Program-made: the position numbers and the translations under genes
Notes under the pieces: model-generated
What the model was told of the DNA's origin: nothing
Seen by the model: the letters and a program-made list of their open reading frames with translations, nothing else
The model's database searches: none
DNA from: Phellopilus nigrolimitatus
Lineage: Eukaryota; Basidiomycota; Agaricomycetes; Hymenochaetales; Hymenochaetaceae
DNA length: 64,000 bases
Assembly (NCBI GenBank): GCA_021029095.1
Contig: JAJOHG010000083.1
Location: forward strand, 1-64,000
Direction: 5' to 3'
Shown here: positions 48,440 through 59,613 of the stretch, piece after piece
Layout of the letters: each line of letters starts with the position of its first letter
How positions within the stretch are numbered: the stretch's first letter is position 1

Positions 48440-48780
48440 GTCGTTTTCATTGATCATAAATGAACAATGATTAAGATTTGACTTTTAAAAATCATTACTC
48501 ACTGATGATCATCAATGATCATCAATGATTAGTAATCACTAGTGATCACTAGTGATCAATGAAAACATAACTTTTTTCATTGATGATCATTGATGACTGG
48601 TGAATTCCAAGTCTCCGTTCATTGATATTCATCGATGATCACTAGTGATCACTAGTGATCATCAATGAATAGCTCTTGGACTTGGTTTTCACCAGTGATC
48701 ACTAGTGATCATCGATGATCATCGATGATCATTGATGAATTTCCCAAGTCAAAGTCCAAAATCCCCAAGTCCAATGTTTT
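48440..48780. repeat. Right array of GATCACTAGTGATC palindromes
   Basis: Inverse counterpart of 44060-44420, with clusters at about 48531-48562, 48626-48665 and 48690-48735 and flanking CAAGTC-type words. Together they form the long subterminal repeats of the 4.76-kb element. Confidence 0.85.
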
Positions 48781-48935
48781 TTGTCCGATAGCGACCGTCA
48801 TAAAGGTGCGCAAGGTACTAACGCATATCGACTTCTACGAGTAGAAAGCCTGTTTACCCCCGCTTAGCGCCCACATTTCAAGTCCACAAGACTCGATTAA
48901 GATACGTAAGACGGTAAGCGCTCTAATGCATGTCC

Positions 48936-50574
48936 AAGAAAATACGGTGTCGGGGCGCGGGGAGGTGATGTGTCAGAGAGTACGGAACAAGTGCTTGAGG
49001 GTAACGCTGGCGAAGCAAAGTGAGATGTCGGTGAACTGGACACGAATGCTCTCTTCTCCTTCCCTCTCGCAGAGAACTTCTCAAGGCATTTTGTTATTTT
49101 AGAAGCATTCGTTGACGAGACTGGCTGCCCAGATGAGTGTAAAGATGGCGCCGGTGCTGGCTCATTCCATGAGTCGTCCCAAGCCGAGTCCTCCGATACA
49201 GAGTCCTCCGGAACTGTGGGTATAGGTGAGTCGACATTGTGCCCGTTCGTTTTTGACTCCGAACCTCCATCGTCCCACTTGGTGCAAGCGAACTGTCGTC
49301 CTTGTGTTCCGCACCGGTTCCATCTTCATCTCTTCAATCCCACGCATCCGAATCGTCTTGAACCTCATCTCCGTCAGGCTATTACGAGTCTTGAATGGCC
49401 GCCGGAGGTTCTTGTGAGGATGCGCCGTTCACGGCATATTCAAAATCCCACCCGTTCTCGTCCTCTGAGTCTAGCTTTCCGTTCGCGGCTTCATTTTGAC
49501 TTCGAATACCCATTTGTCGCGACATCGCCACCTGCGCTAGCTTTGGCATCGTCGAAGTACTAGTCATTCTCGCCGTCAACTTCATTTCCGCCACCAATCT
49601 CACCTTGCACGGGAATAACATCCGGGGGATGTGTTGTTGGGAATAGAAGGAATCAGAACATCCCGGAGAATCGCGACCGTGGTTGGTGTCTAATTAGCGA
49701 TTGTGAAAATGAGGTGAGTCAAGAGGGAGGCAGGCTGGGGAAGGAGTTAGAAGTAAAGAAATTGGAGAGTGTTTTGAGGTAGTTCATTACAGGTTTGCGA
49801 AATTCGGGATAGGGTGGGACGGAAAAGAGTGATAGGCAGACGGAAGGCGTCCCATCTGCTTCCGGAGTTCTGGATATGTCTGAAGAAACGGCCTGCTGCA
49901 AAGGGAAGTCGATGAAATGCCGGCGAAGCGAAGCAAGATGCGAATTCAATGAAATGGTCGAGAGAGAAAAGAGAATATTTTGAAGGCCAATAATTGTCTG
50001 AGATTGTCGCACTGTGCGATTTTAGACGCGTGAGGTTGACTAATAAGATGTATAGAATAGCACACCTTGCACTAAAGAGAAAGATTAAATTTATTGAAAT
50101 ATAGAAGCGCATATATGCAGCTCGGGTCTCGCCGCAGTGTCGAGTACCCATTCCTTTTTCAGTTATTTGTTTAAGTAAGCCATGTCTCGGCTGACAATAT
50201 TCACAATTTTCCTGGCTATATGCGCACCTCGGTCTTGTACCGTGTTGACTGAGCCGGAACTCTATTTACAGAATCACTTCAAAATTCGGTTGAGGAAGCG
50301 CGAATACAACGCGAATACGCTTCACTTAGCTGTTCCCCTACGCGGTCTTTGAGTGACCGAAGTTGTTGCTTTAACAAAGCAACTTTAGAATAAGGAGGTG
50401 TGTTTCGCAGAGGTACACACCTTCACGCTCAAGTCCCTCGTTGAACGTCTCTCCACACCACACAGTCAAGTCGCTCAGCTCGTTTTTGATCTTTCGAAAT
50501 CACACACCAGTCTGTCCTTTAGTTTCTTTACGATCATCCCATACTAATTATCTCGTTTTCCCTCTCCTCGTTCA
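48936..50574. other. Region without a recognised gene
   Basis: A run of Ser/Glu-rich codons at about 49100-49210 and an open stretch at 49216-49563 have no motif. The last 200 bases precede the protease-like gene and contain no ATG in its frame, so a 5' exon of that gene may lie here. Confidence 0.35.
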
Positions 50575-52500
50575 GTGCTTTCTGCCGAAGCTATCGACGA
50601 ATACATTCGCTTTGCTAGGAGCTACGAGGAGGCTCGGAGCTCTGACAGCGACCTTACTATCTCGCCGACCACCACCGCGTCCAGCGTCTCCTCTCTGGGC
50701 CTTGGCGGCGACGCCGTATCCAGCTCTACTTCCTACACTCCTGATGCGCACGCTGTCTCCAAGGCGGAGGCTCAATCCTACTATGCAGGCCTTCCTTCTG
50801 AGCCCACGTTGCTTTACCGCACGGGCAAGGAGAAGTGGTCCCCGCCCAGGGGACCTGAGGCCCAGCATCGTTTGAAGAAGCTGCGCGAAGTCTTCAACCA
50901 TCCGATTACGAATGTCTGGAACCAGGACTTGGGCTGGAAGGTTGTCGCGGTTATGGACGCTCACACGGTCAGTTAATAGGCGTTCATCGTATCGTAGAAT
51001 TCCTAACTGGGATTTCTAGATCCGCTTTACGACAATAGACGTCGTTCGGTTCAAGATGGTCGAGGTCGACGAAGCGCCTGAGGACGAAGGAGACAATGAA
51101 GAAACGGTAGAAGCTAAGAAACCGGTCGTCGGTCCCGTCACTATTTGGATTGGCGTCTTCCCCGAGTCTACCTCCGCCACGGCTGCCCGCGACGCGGCTC
51201 AGGACGTCCTAGCCCTTCTCAAGGACTACCAGATCACCGACGTCGACGTCGACTTCCGCGAGTCCTCCTACATGCGCGAGGCCGGTCCCCAGCTTTTCGA
51301 ACCCGTCGATGACCTGGACCCACTCGTTGACGTCGTTAGTCCCCTCACTCCCGCCCTCGGCCTCCGCATCTCTACCAAAGCGAGGCCAAACGCTCGGGGA
51401 ACGATGGCCCTCTACCTCGCCGAGGGTGGCGGCAGAGACAGGCTTTTGGGCCTTTCGTGCCGTCACGTCCTCATCGGATCGAGGGAAGGCAACTTGAACT
51501 ACGTCCGCCGCCCCAGTGGGTCTCGTAAAGAGGTCCTCCTTCTCGGCAAGAGAGCCTTCACCAACCTTGTCGATTCGATCAAAGTCAGGATTGGACGACA
51601 CGGCATCATGTTCAAGCACTGGAGGAAGCAGATTGAAAGGTTCGAGCAGCGGGAGAAGGGCACCGAGGCTGTCGATGTTGAGAAGGCCAAGGCGGCCCGG
51701 ATTAAGACTCAGGGGTTACTGGACGAGGCGGAGGAGGCGACGGGGGCACTCGGAGCATTGCTCGATCAGGTCAACAAGGACTGGAAAAAACCCAACAATC
51801 GCGTCCTTGGCCACATCCTCCGCTCCCCACCCGTCAGTCTCGGCGTCGGCGAGCAACGTTTCACCGAGGACTGGGGAATTTTCCAGGTCGACCGGGCCAA
51901 GCTCGGTGACGGCTTCCAGGGCAATAAAATGGACCTCGGTGCGTTTTGAACTATCCGACCAAGACCGTCTACTAACCTATATGTTATTTATATCTAGGGA
52001 CGAAGCTGACGCCCGACGAGTTTACGGTCAAATGCTTCCCCTGCGGAGACGCCAACGGGGAGTTCAACTATCCCGAAGATCGTCTGCTTCCACTTAAGGG
52101 CACCATTACCGACGACTTGATGCACTCCCCCGACATGTGTGACTCGGACGGCGAGCCGTGCTTATTGGTCGTCAAGAGCGGCAATGCCACTAATACCACC
52201 ATCGGCCGCGCGAACGGCGTCTTCTCTATCGTCCGCGACTACTTCTACGACATGGCCGTCAACCAAACCTCCATGGAGTGGGGGATTATCAACTACGACA
52301 GCAAGTCGGGCGTCTTTTCGGAACCTGGTGACTCGGGCTCAATAATCGCCGACATCCGTGGCCGCATCGGTGGTATGCTTACCGGCGGTTCTGGCAAGAC
52401 GACGTCCCCCGATCTGACCTATGCCACGCCGTTCTGGTGGCTCCTGGAGCGTATCAAGGCCAACGGGTTCCCCGACGCGCACCTCGACATCGTCACTTAG
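50575..52500 (+). CDS. PA-clan (trypsin-like fold) protease-like protein
   Basis: Exons 50575-50967, 51020-51938 and 51998-52500 give about 604 aa to TAG. The N-terminal part holds a helical region (AEAIDEYIRFARSYEEA, GPEAQHRLKKLREVFNHP). The C-terminal half has the layout of a chymotrypsin-fold protease: a His in LLGLSCRHVLIG (about residue 275) and a Ser in FSEPGDSGSIIADIRGRIGG, with a coiled-coil insertion (IERFEQREKGTEAVDVEKAK) between them. This is a lineage-expanded group of intracellular-looking proteins in Agaricomycetes with no known substrate. Activity is inferred from the His and Ser motifs; the Asp was not assigned. No ATG opens the first exon: the frame enters from an acceptor at 50574 (TTCAG), so a short upstream exon, or an ATG split by an intron, must exist. 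Confidence 0.7.
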
Positions 52501-52810
52501 GTTCGTCTCATTTCTTTTTCTCCTCCCTTCGCGCAACCGACGGCCTTGACGTCCAGGTTCCATACGACTTGACATGGCTCGCTGGACTGTCGGACACGCT
52601 CGCCACCTTCGAGCGGTATCTGGTAGGCATATGCATGCGTCGACACGTCTTTACTGTAGCTTCTCGTTGTTCGGACACTCGCAACCTCACCGTGTACTGT
52701 TTATCTATCTTTATTCCTTTTTATCGTACCCCCTTTCTTTCGTAGTGTAGAACGGCTTTCCGAGAAGCCCGCAAACCCGTAGTCTAAAAATACTCTTTAT
52801 TTCTTTGCCC

Positions 52811-53648
52811 GAGGCCGGAAAGATCAGTTGGTGACCACAATGTGTGGGTTGGATGGCCTATGCGTGTTTCGTGGAGATAGGGTAGAACTGTAAATTGACT
52901 TGCAACTTCAACATCGCGCAGGGTTCTGAGAGGGTGCAGTACCACATGGGACAACTCGCACTATAGCATTCGAATTACTAAAACTATAACTAGACTACTC
53001 TCTCTGGCTAGCTTCAAAACGTTCGGTACGAACGCTGTCCCAATATTGTGTTATCGCTGTACAATATTCCAATGTCTTTTCTGCCTTGCTAAGCTCTTGT
53101 GGACTATTCGGATGCATTGCACGGACTTCTCGCAGATTGCGCCGAGCGGTACTTTCAATTTCTCCAGCAATATTTTGTTCACCGAGCGCCATAAAATATC
53201 CTGCGTCGGCGGGTACGGAGTAGACGTGCTCGTGTTTTTGCTTTAAAATGTTTTCATCATTTTGTGGAAGGTTAAATCCAATGGTGCTTGCGTCAAACTT
53301 CATGGTAAAGTCTGGAACTGTGCTGTCCCAAAGGATGGACATGAATGAGTCCGCGTCCAGAGAGACTACAGATCAGTCAGGTGCTCACCTTGTTTTTAGT
53401 AGGTAGTCGTGTTTGTGCAGAGCAACTGATAGCGCAGTGCATCTTATATACCAGCAAAACGTAATTTTACTCAAACAATGGCTTATTTGACTTGTGCAAG
53501 GCACTGCAAGGTGGCTAAACCGCATAAGTGAGGAATGTGCTAATGCATGTCGACTTTTATAAGCACTTGGCGCTTACCCCCGCTTAGCGCCCACATTTCA
53601 AGTCCATAAGACTAGAATAAGGGTACGTAAGCGCTGTAATGCATGTCA
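52811..53648. repeat. Repeat unit copy 2 (uninterrupted)
   Basis: Same orientation and order as 42783-44038 plus 48803-48935, without the two insertions. It contains the intact 102-aa gene. Confidence 0.85.
52995..53303 (-). CDS. 102-aa hypothetical protein, copy 2 (intact)
   Basis: From ATG 53303 (MKFDASTIGFNLPQNDEN) to the stop at 52995, a charged and probably helical protein without cysteines beyond one in EYCTAITQYW. The start is chosen because copy 1 shares it exactly; an in-frame ATG 13 codons upstream lies behind a probable 5' UTR intron (donor GTGAGC at about 53386). No known domain. Since it is part of a repeated unit it may be a mobile-element gene or just passenger sequence. Confidence 0.5.
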   Translation of the reverse strand: MKFDASTIGFNLPQNDENILKQKHEHVYSVPADAGYFMALGEQNIAGEIESTARRNLREVRAMHPNSPQELSKAEKTLEYCTAITQYWDSVRTERFEASQRE

Positions 53649-53811
53649 ATTCAACTAAGCTGAAATTTTAGTTTTGCTGATGACTATAGAAAATAAGCCT
53701 GCAAAGTAAGGCAACACAGACAAAACTTCTAGGATGCAAACCAAGCAAACCTCTTATTAACACATTAAAAATAAAAATAGATAAATAAAGAAACTCATAG
53801 CTACTGGAAAG

Positions 53812-54685
53812 TAGGGCTCCGCAACGTACCGTATACTGGTACGTACGTATTTTCGAAACCTGAATACTGGTACGTTCAGTATTAATACGGTCCGTATTTT
53901 GAGTTTTCGTGGGCACATACGGTACGGTACTGGTACGGTACTGACCGTATACGGTGATACGTGGTATACGGGTTATGTAAACATAGAAGAAAGTTTCGTT
54001 TTGGAAATTTTACAAGAGTTTGTCGCATTTTGCCTTTTTCCGGCATCAAAATCATATTTATTTGTTGAGAAGAGCAAACGGCAGGCAGTGGCAAGAAAAA
54101 AAAAAGAGAGGAGGGGGGAGGGGATGGCGGCACCAAAGTCCCACTTTTATTTTTCCAATTTCATTTGAATCTGCTCTATGACACACGTATGATGCAAAGT
54201 AAAAAAGACTGGAAAAGGTAGAAAATTGAGGGAGATAGTCGTGCTCGTCGTTCGACACGACGAGCACAACTATCTCGGTGTCGCGCGCGGCGCGGGAAGC
54301 CAGCGGCGTGCGTTGATGGCGATGAAAAGTCACGTGGATTGCCAACACGGGCAGTGCCGACGATCCACGCTGTGGTGGCACGGCCGCGGTGATGTCAAAT
54401 AGCCGGCAATCAGCATTTATTTGAAGTATTATTTGCAGTTGGGAGACTAATACCTAATTAGAGGTATGTACCTCACGATCACATGCTTCTAGTTAGATAG
54501 TATGGGTGTAGGGTCACGTATCACGTATTACGAACGTATACAGACATATTATACGGGTTCAATACGTGTACGGTCACGTAAATACGTGACCGTATTTTAG
54601 ACCCTCGGAGAGCATTACGATACTGGTACGTGACCGTACCGTACCGTACCGTATTTCGTATATACGGGTACGTTGCGGAGCCCTA
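53812..54685. mobile_element. hAT-type non-autonomous element
   Basis: An 874-base element with inverted termini TAGGGCTCCGCAACGTACC and TACGTTGCGGAGCCCTA, flanked by an exact 8-base duplication CTGGAAAG (53804-53811 and 54686-54693). TAGGG ends and an 8-base duplication are hallmarks of hAT transposons. The subterminal zones are packed with TACGGTAC/GGTACGGTAC motifs, as expected for transposase binding sites. An internal perfect-looking hairpin is at 54228-54275. There is no transposase gene. Confidence 0.9.
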
Positions 54686-54693
54686 CTGGAAAG

Positions 54694-55132
54694 GGTGCTG
54701 CCGAGTTGGGGGCGCAACGTTTCTGCACAAACATATACATAGTCCGTAGCATTAAGGTTTTTTGATATGATGTTTATTGTTAATACACATTATGTGTTCC
54801 CTGATGCTGCCAGCCAAGAAACGTCGTGAAAGAGCTCCGTCGGCTGATGAGTGCATCGGGACCCACAAGAAAGGCCTCTGTCCTCGTTAGAATATGCAGA
54901 GTAAAAACTTCAGAATCCACAGTCATCGACCGCGGTCCTTGAGATGGCCCCCGTCCTTAAGCCGCCCTTCATATTTTGCTTCCACAACACCTTGGGACCA
55001 CATTACATAGGTGTTTTAATGCTTGGCCTACCCAGAGTCCTTATTATTTCTGGCTCAACTAAACAATCTCGAAAAAAATCTCGACCGGGTATATGCAAGC
55101 ACCCACGCCCACGCCCGCGCCCACGCCCGCGC
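54694..55132. other. Intergenic region
   Basis: The 3' flank of the band-7 gene; no gene is recognised. Confidence 0.4.
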
Positions 55133-57600
55133 TTACCGCTGCTGAACCTTCTCAGCCCCCAAGCCCGCCGCAAAGCCCGTCACCAGCGCATTCCCCGCCT
55201 GCTCCGCAAGGTTCGCTCCTCCCCCTCCCCCTCCCCCTCCACCCCCTCCACCCGCACCCACGGGCACGAACACCGCGCGCTCCCCATACGCCGCGACGCG
55301 CTGCACGTCGACGCGGCGCAGCAGCACCTCGCGCGCAAACGGCTCCTGCACGCCCGCGTCGGCTTCCGCGCGGGCCCGCACCGCCTCCGCCTCCGCGCGC
55401 GCGGCGAGCCGCGTCGCCGCCGCCGCGGCCTCCGCCGCGATCTGCGTCGCCTGCGCGGCGGCGCGCGCGGCCGCGACGACTTTGTATGCGTCGGCGTCGA
55501 CTTGCGTCTGGAGAAGGGGACAGCTGGTTGGTCAGCGACGAGACGTTTTTTTGGTTGGTGGTGGGAGGGAAGAGGGAGCTGACGTTGAGAGCCTGCGACC
55601 TGATCTTGGCCACTGAGAAGGCGCCTTCTTCCTTCTTGACCTTGTTGCTGTTCTCGCGATCTACGTTCTGCGAAAGAAAAAAAAAAACCCCCCGTCAGAT
55701 AATACTAAGGAAAAAATGGGGGGCTTGAGCGTCCTTACTGCAGCCTCGACCTGCGCCTGGAGCGCGCGGGTCGTCAGCTTGTCCATCGTCGCGGCGATCT
55801 CGCCCTTGAACTGCCTGTCGATGACCGCTGCGGGGCACACACCCATCTACTCAGCAAACATATTGAATAGGTTATAATTATAATAGCATGCGCACCCAAG
55901 TCCTTCAGGACGATACCGTACTCGAGGGCCGCAAGGTGCAGGTCGTCCATGGCGCGCGTGCGCAGGGCGTCGATGAACGCCGACGACGACGACGCGTCGT
56001 CGCCCCCGCTGTCCATGTTGTCTGGCCCCAGCGAGCGCTGCTTCACCATCGAGGCGTAGTCCACTGAACAAGGCCGTTACTCTCGACTATTCGGAAGAGA
56101 GGGAGAGCGGCGCTTACGGTGCGCGACGATTTGGGTGAGCACGGACTGCGCTTTGTCCCTTTTTGCCTTTCGGTAAGCGCGTTAAGTGATTGATAAAAAG
56201 AAAAACGTGACTTGCCTCAGCGCGTCGTATGGGGTGCTGTAGCCATGTGTTGCGAGCTTCGTGAAGGAAGAGGTTGTCAGATCAGAAATACCAGGAACTA
56301 AATGAGGACCACTGACTTTCATCGGCTCTATCAGCTGCCACTTCAGATATATCGTCAGGCTAACGGGCACCTGATCCCGAGTAAAGCTATAGAAGCCCTC
56401 ATCATCATCACGCACCCGGAAAGAGGAAGGTTTATCGCTTACATGTCCTTCGTGGGCATCTCGATCTGGTTTTCGCCGAGCGTGAAGAGGCCGCGCAGCG
56501 TCACGCTGGAGTCGGTGATGTAGTGCTGGCCCGCGGGGAGGAGCTCCAGGTCGTCGCCCCTCTGGAGGATCGCGCAGTTACTCGCCGGGACGTTGAGGCT
56601 TTGGAAAAATAAAAGCATGAAGTTCCCTTCTTAGCCAACAAAAGAAACCGCTTCGAACTCACAAGAGCGCGACGACGTACTCCTGCCTCCTCCCCGCGCC
56701 CGTACTGCTCGCCATGCGCACCTCCTGCGTCCAGCCGAGCGTCGCGCGCGTGACGCGGTCCGTCACCGCGTTTGCCAGGTGCGTCTGGTCGACGACCGCG
56801 AGCACCCGGTACGCGCCCGCGGCCGCGAGCGCCGCGAACCCGCCGTGCCGCACGACGAGGATCGCGTTGTGCGGGTCGCGCACGACGGCGGCCTGGTTCT
56901 GCGACACCTGCACGATCGTCAGCCCGAGGTGCTCGATGACGGTGTCGGATACTGCCGAAGCGAGCGCGTCGCGGGGAGGGAGTTAGTGTCAAGATAAGTG
57001 AAGGAGGCGGGAAGGGACGCGACGCACTGCCTTGTGTCCCGTTCCATTTACGCGCCCACCAGTTTCGGAGGGGGAAGCCCGGATAGCGCCCGGGTTTGAC
57101 GAGCAGCTTGGGCAGCCCGCCGTGGTTGATCAGTCCAAGCTCGCCGGGGGCGACTTGTCTGCCAATCCAGTCCGTCGGGGTCTGTGTCCATACACTTAGT
57201 CAGCAGGCGACTATTGGGAGAGCGGGCGACTATTGACTATTGGGAGATAGGAAGACAAATACCTTCGAAGACAGGATTTTATCCCGACCCGCCTGATCGT
57301 TAAGAAAAATAATTTCAGCTGCGTCGAAGGGGGAAAGGCGCTGCAGCCGCTTACTGCTGTCAGCTGGCTGTCCAGCTCCTTGAGAGCAGCAAGGACGCCC
57401 TCCTTCCCGATTGCAACGAAGAACGGTCTGTCTTCGGCGAAGATGTCCCTGGCCCGCGTGAAGGTGTCAAGCACGGGTGTCCTCCGCGGCGCCCTCTCGC
57501 GCGAGGCCTTGCCAGGATGCGCAGCGCGACTGCCGGAACCCTTTTCAGACGTATGATCAGAGCAGCCCTCGACGACAGTCGTGTTGTCCGCAACGCTCAT
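55133..57600 (-). CDS. Band 7/SPFH (stomatin-prohibitin) domain protein
   Basis: A membrane-associated scaffold-type protein by family. Eleven exons (57600-57355, 57292-57263, 57181-57028, 56951-56663, 56598-56443, 56386-56216, 56158-56118, 56063-55896, 55827-55739, 55667-55584, 55507-55133) give 600 aa in frame. Residues about 85-400 hold the PHB region (VAPGELGLINHGGLPKLLVK, VSLTIYLKWQLIEP, ALEYGIVLKDLAVIDRQFK). The C-terminal 150 residues are an alanine-rich coiled coil (AARAAAQATQIAAEAAAAA) typical of SPFH proteins, then a run of glycines near 55235. No transmembrane segment is obvious. One intron uses a GC donor (AG/GCAAGT at 56217-56210), the only in-frame choice. An upstream in-frame ATG at 57705 is a possible alternative start. 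Confidence 0.82.
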
Positions 57601-58309
57601 GGCGAGATTATTGAATGGTTTAAGACGCTGCTGCTTCGCGGGGCTCGGCGTGAATGAATGGCAAGGCGCCAGGGCCGGGCGCCCTTTATCGTCTGCGGAA
57701 AACATAGCCCCAGTCTGCGCATCGTTCTATCACAAGACAGCTGTCGTGCCATCGCAGCGAAAGCAAAAACGCGCAGGCAGCCTGAGCCAGGAATAGCGTA
57801 CTCCTACATACTTAGCCGAGGAATGCGCGGGTCGGCCCAAATATAGAATTTGCCGCTGGCCATGCCGGCACAGCGTCTATTTAGCCGTAAACAGTGCTTT
57901 GCTGTCCATGATTTGCTTCTTCTTCTTCTTTCCTCTATCCTCGCGTCTGCATTTTATTATATTATGCAGTCCTGTAGCACGACAGTCAGTCGGCCAAGCA
58001 TGTCGCAAGTGTGTAGTATATATCGCCACTTTGCGTTCATTTCATTATCTTTTCTAAAACGACATATCTCCCAAAGACAGTTTTCGGTCCTACGTTCTGT
58101 CCAGTTTATAAATACACCCAGCACACACTGCGCCTATAACGCCGCCGCAAAATTACTGACGAGAAGCCCCTTCTACGCCGGACCGTCGGTCGCAATACTC
58201 ACGCGACCGACTGTTATACGCACGCCTGCCAACTACCAATTAACAATTAATCCACACTCTTCTCATCTCTCTGCATCGCCCACCGTGGCTCCACATCTCG
58301 GCCCGCCGA
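57601..58309. other. Promoter side of the band-7 gene
   Basis: No gene is recognised; it contains the promoter and 5' UTR of the minus-strand band-7 gene. Confidence 0.4.
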
Positions 58310-58725
58310 CATCGCTTTTCCATCCTCATCTTCTGTAAACCTGTCTCCAGCAACGCTGCCCAATTTCTCTTCGCCAAAGCCCCGCGACCAAGTCGAGTCT
58401 GCACAGGCAGCTGTCCCGCCGGGGCCAGCGGCCTCTTCTCACTTCCCAGTACAAAAGAACAAAGCTCTGAAAAATCTGTGCCTCGCTTATATCCTCTCTC
58501 CTCGCCATGCGCGCGTCGCTTTTCCAACTTCAACTTCTGTAGACCTGTCTCTGTCTCCAGCAACGCTGCCCAATCTCTCTTCGCCAAGCCCCGCGAGCAA
58601 GTCGAGTCTGCACAGGCCAGCAGCCTCTTTCTCACATTCGAACTCACTTACCCGTACAAAAAAAAAAAGCAGAGCTCTGAAAAATCTGTGCCTCGCTTAT
58701 ATCGCTCTCCTCGCCATGCCATGCG
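58310..58725. repeat. Tandem duplication of about 205 bases
   Basis: Copies at about 58310-58505 and 58515-58725 share CAACGCTGCCCAAT, AAGTCGAGTCTGCACAGG and AGCTCTGAAAAATCTGTGCC in the same order, with small indels. There is no coding potential. Confidence 0.8.
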
Positions 58726-59613
58726 TGGATCCACGGTCCATCCCTCCAGCCGGCCAAATACACCCAGCTTGCTCCGAGGAAGCCTATCGCTCGCTCGCTC
58801 GTCGTCTCCTCCTACTCGAAATGACGAATCTCTCGGGTGGTCTTTCCCTAGTTTCCCCTTCTGCCATTTTCTGAGAGCCATGTACCCACATACGTACATA
58901 CAGCACTCAACGGAGCCCAGATCGCAGAAAAGAGGTCTTATCGCGTACACGCCAGCCACGCGTTTTCTCCCCTTACGGAGGCTTTGGGACACGATCTCGC
59001 AGTTCCGATCTTCTTTACGTTTAATAGAAGCGAGTTCCGACTACAGCAAGCGAATTACTATTCGACACAACCATAGCAGCTCAGTGGTTTCTGGCTTGTG
59101 TTCTTCCCTTGCAGTCGGCTTTCGACGCCCATCTTCCTTGAAGTTCGGGACAAACAGCCCCCTACTGATGCGCGCCACGCGGATCGGTTATACGCATCGA
59201 AGCTCAGTATGTATTTACAAATGCACGAACAGGATTATCGGTGGTATTAAAAAAAACACAAGGATGTAAGCCACAGGAGTACGGACGCGAGCGCGAAGTC
59301 TTCGATGAGAACAGGACAGGGTAAAACATATAGAGGTGAGAGCACGAGAGAGAGAGACAGAACCATGAATGAGGTGGGGTACAGAACACGATCATCGGTG
59401 ATTGATTTCAGAGAAGCACAAAGTTACATCCTTTTTTGAGTCCATTCCATTTTTGCATGAGGTATCAAGAAGAGGGGGGGGTATCCAGGTTTTGCGTCGA
59501 TTAAGAATCCTTGAGTAAGAAGAGTCTTTTGAGTAAAAATTTGGAGTCTCGAGTCTTGAGGTGGAACGAAGAGACCAAAAACAGAACGATAGAGCCAGGA
59601 TGAATCGAGATCG
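58726..59613. other. Intergenic region
   Basis: No supported gene; the last part is the 3' flank of the DUF6697-like gene. Confidence 0.4.

Larger units (their letters stand above)
44039..48802. mobile_element. 4.76-kb inverted-repeat element carrying a ZZ-finger gene
   Basis: The ends are inverted: left TTTGACGGTCGTTACTGGAC, right (complement) TATGACGGTCGCTATCGGAC. Each end continues into about 330-350 bases rich in overlapping GATCACTAGTGATC palindromes. It is flanked by a 6-base duplication AAGGTG (44033-44038 and 48803-48808). Deleting the element and one copy of AAGGTG restores the repeat unit seen uninterrupted at about 53500. No transposase was recognised inside; the cargo is ZZ-finger coding sequence and an unknown 144-codon frame. 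It may be a non-autonomous transposon that captured a gene. Confidence 0.7.

Noticed and set aside
49216..49563. 115-codon frame as a gene
   Set aside because: Composition looks random, there is no homology signal, and opposing frames are similarly open.
53814..54683. Reading the 53.8-kb element as a TA-duplication MITE
   Set aside because: TA on both sides is explained by the terminal TAGGG of the inverted repeats; the exact 8-base CTGGAAAG duplication supports hAT instead.
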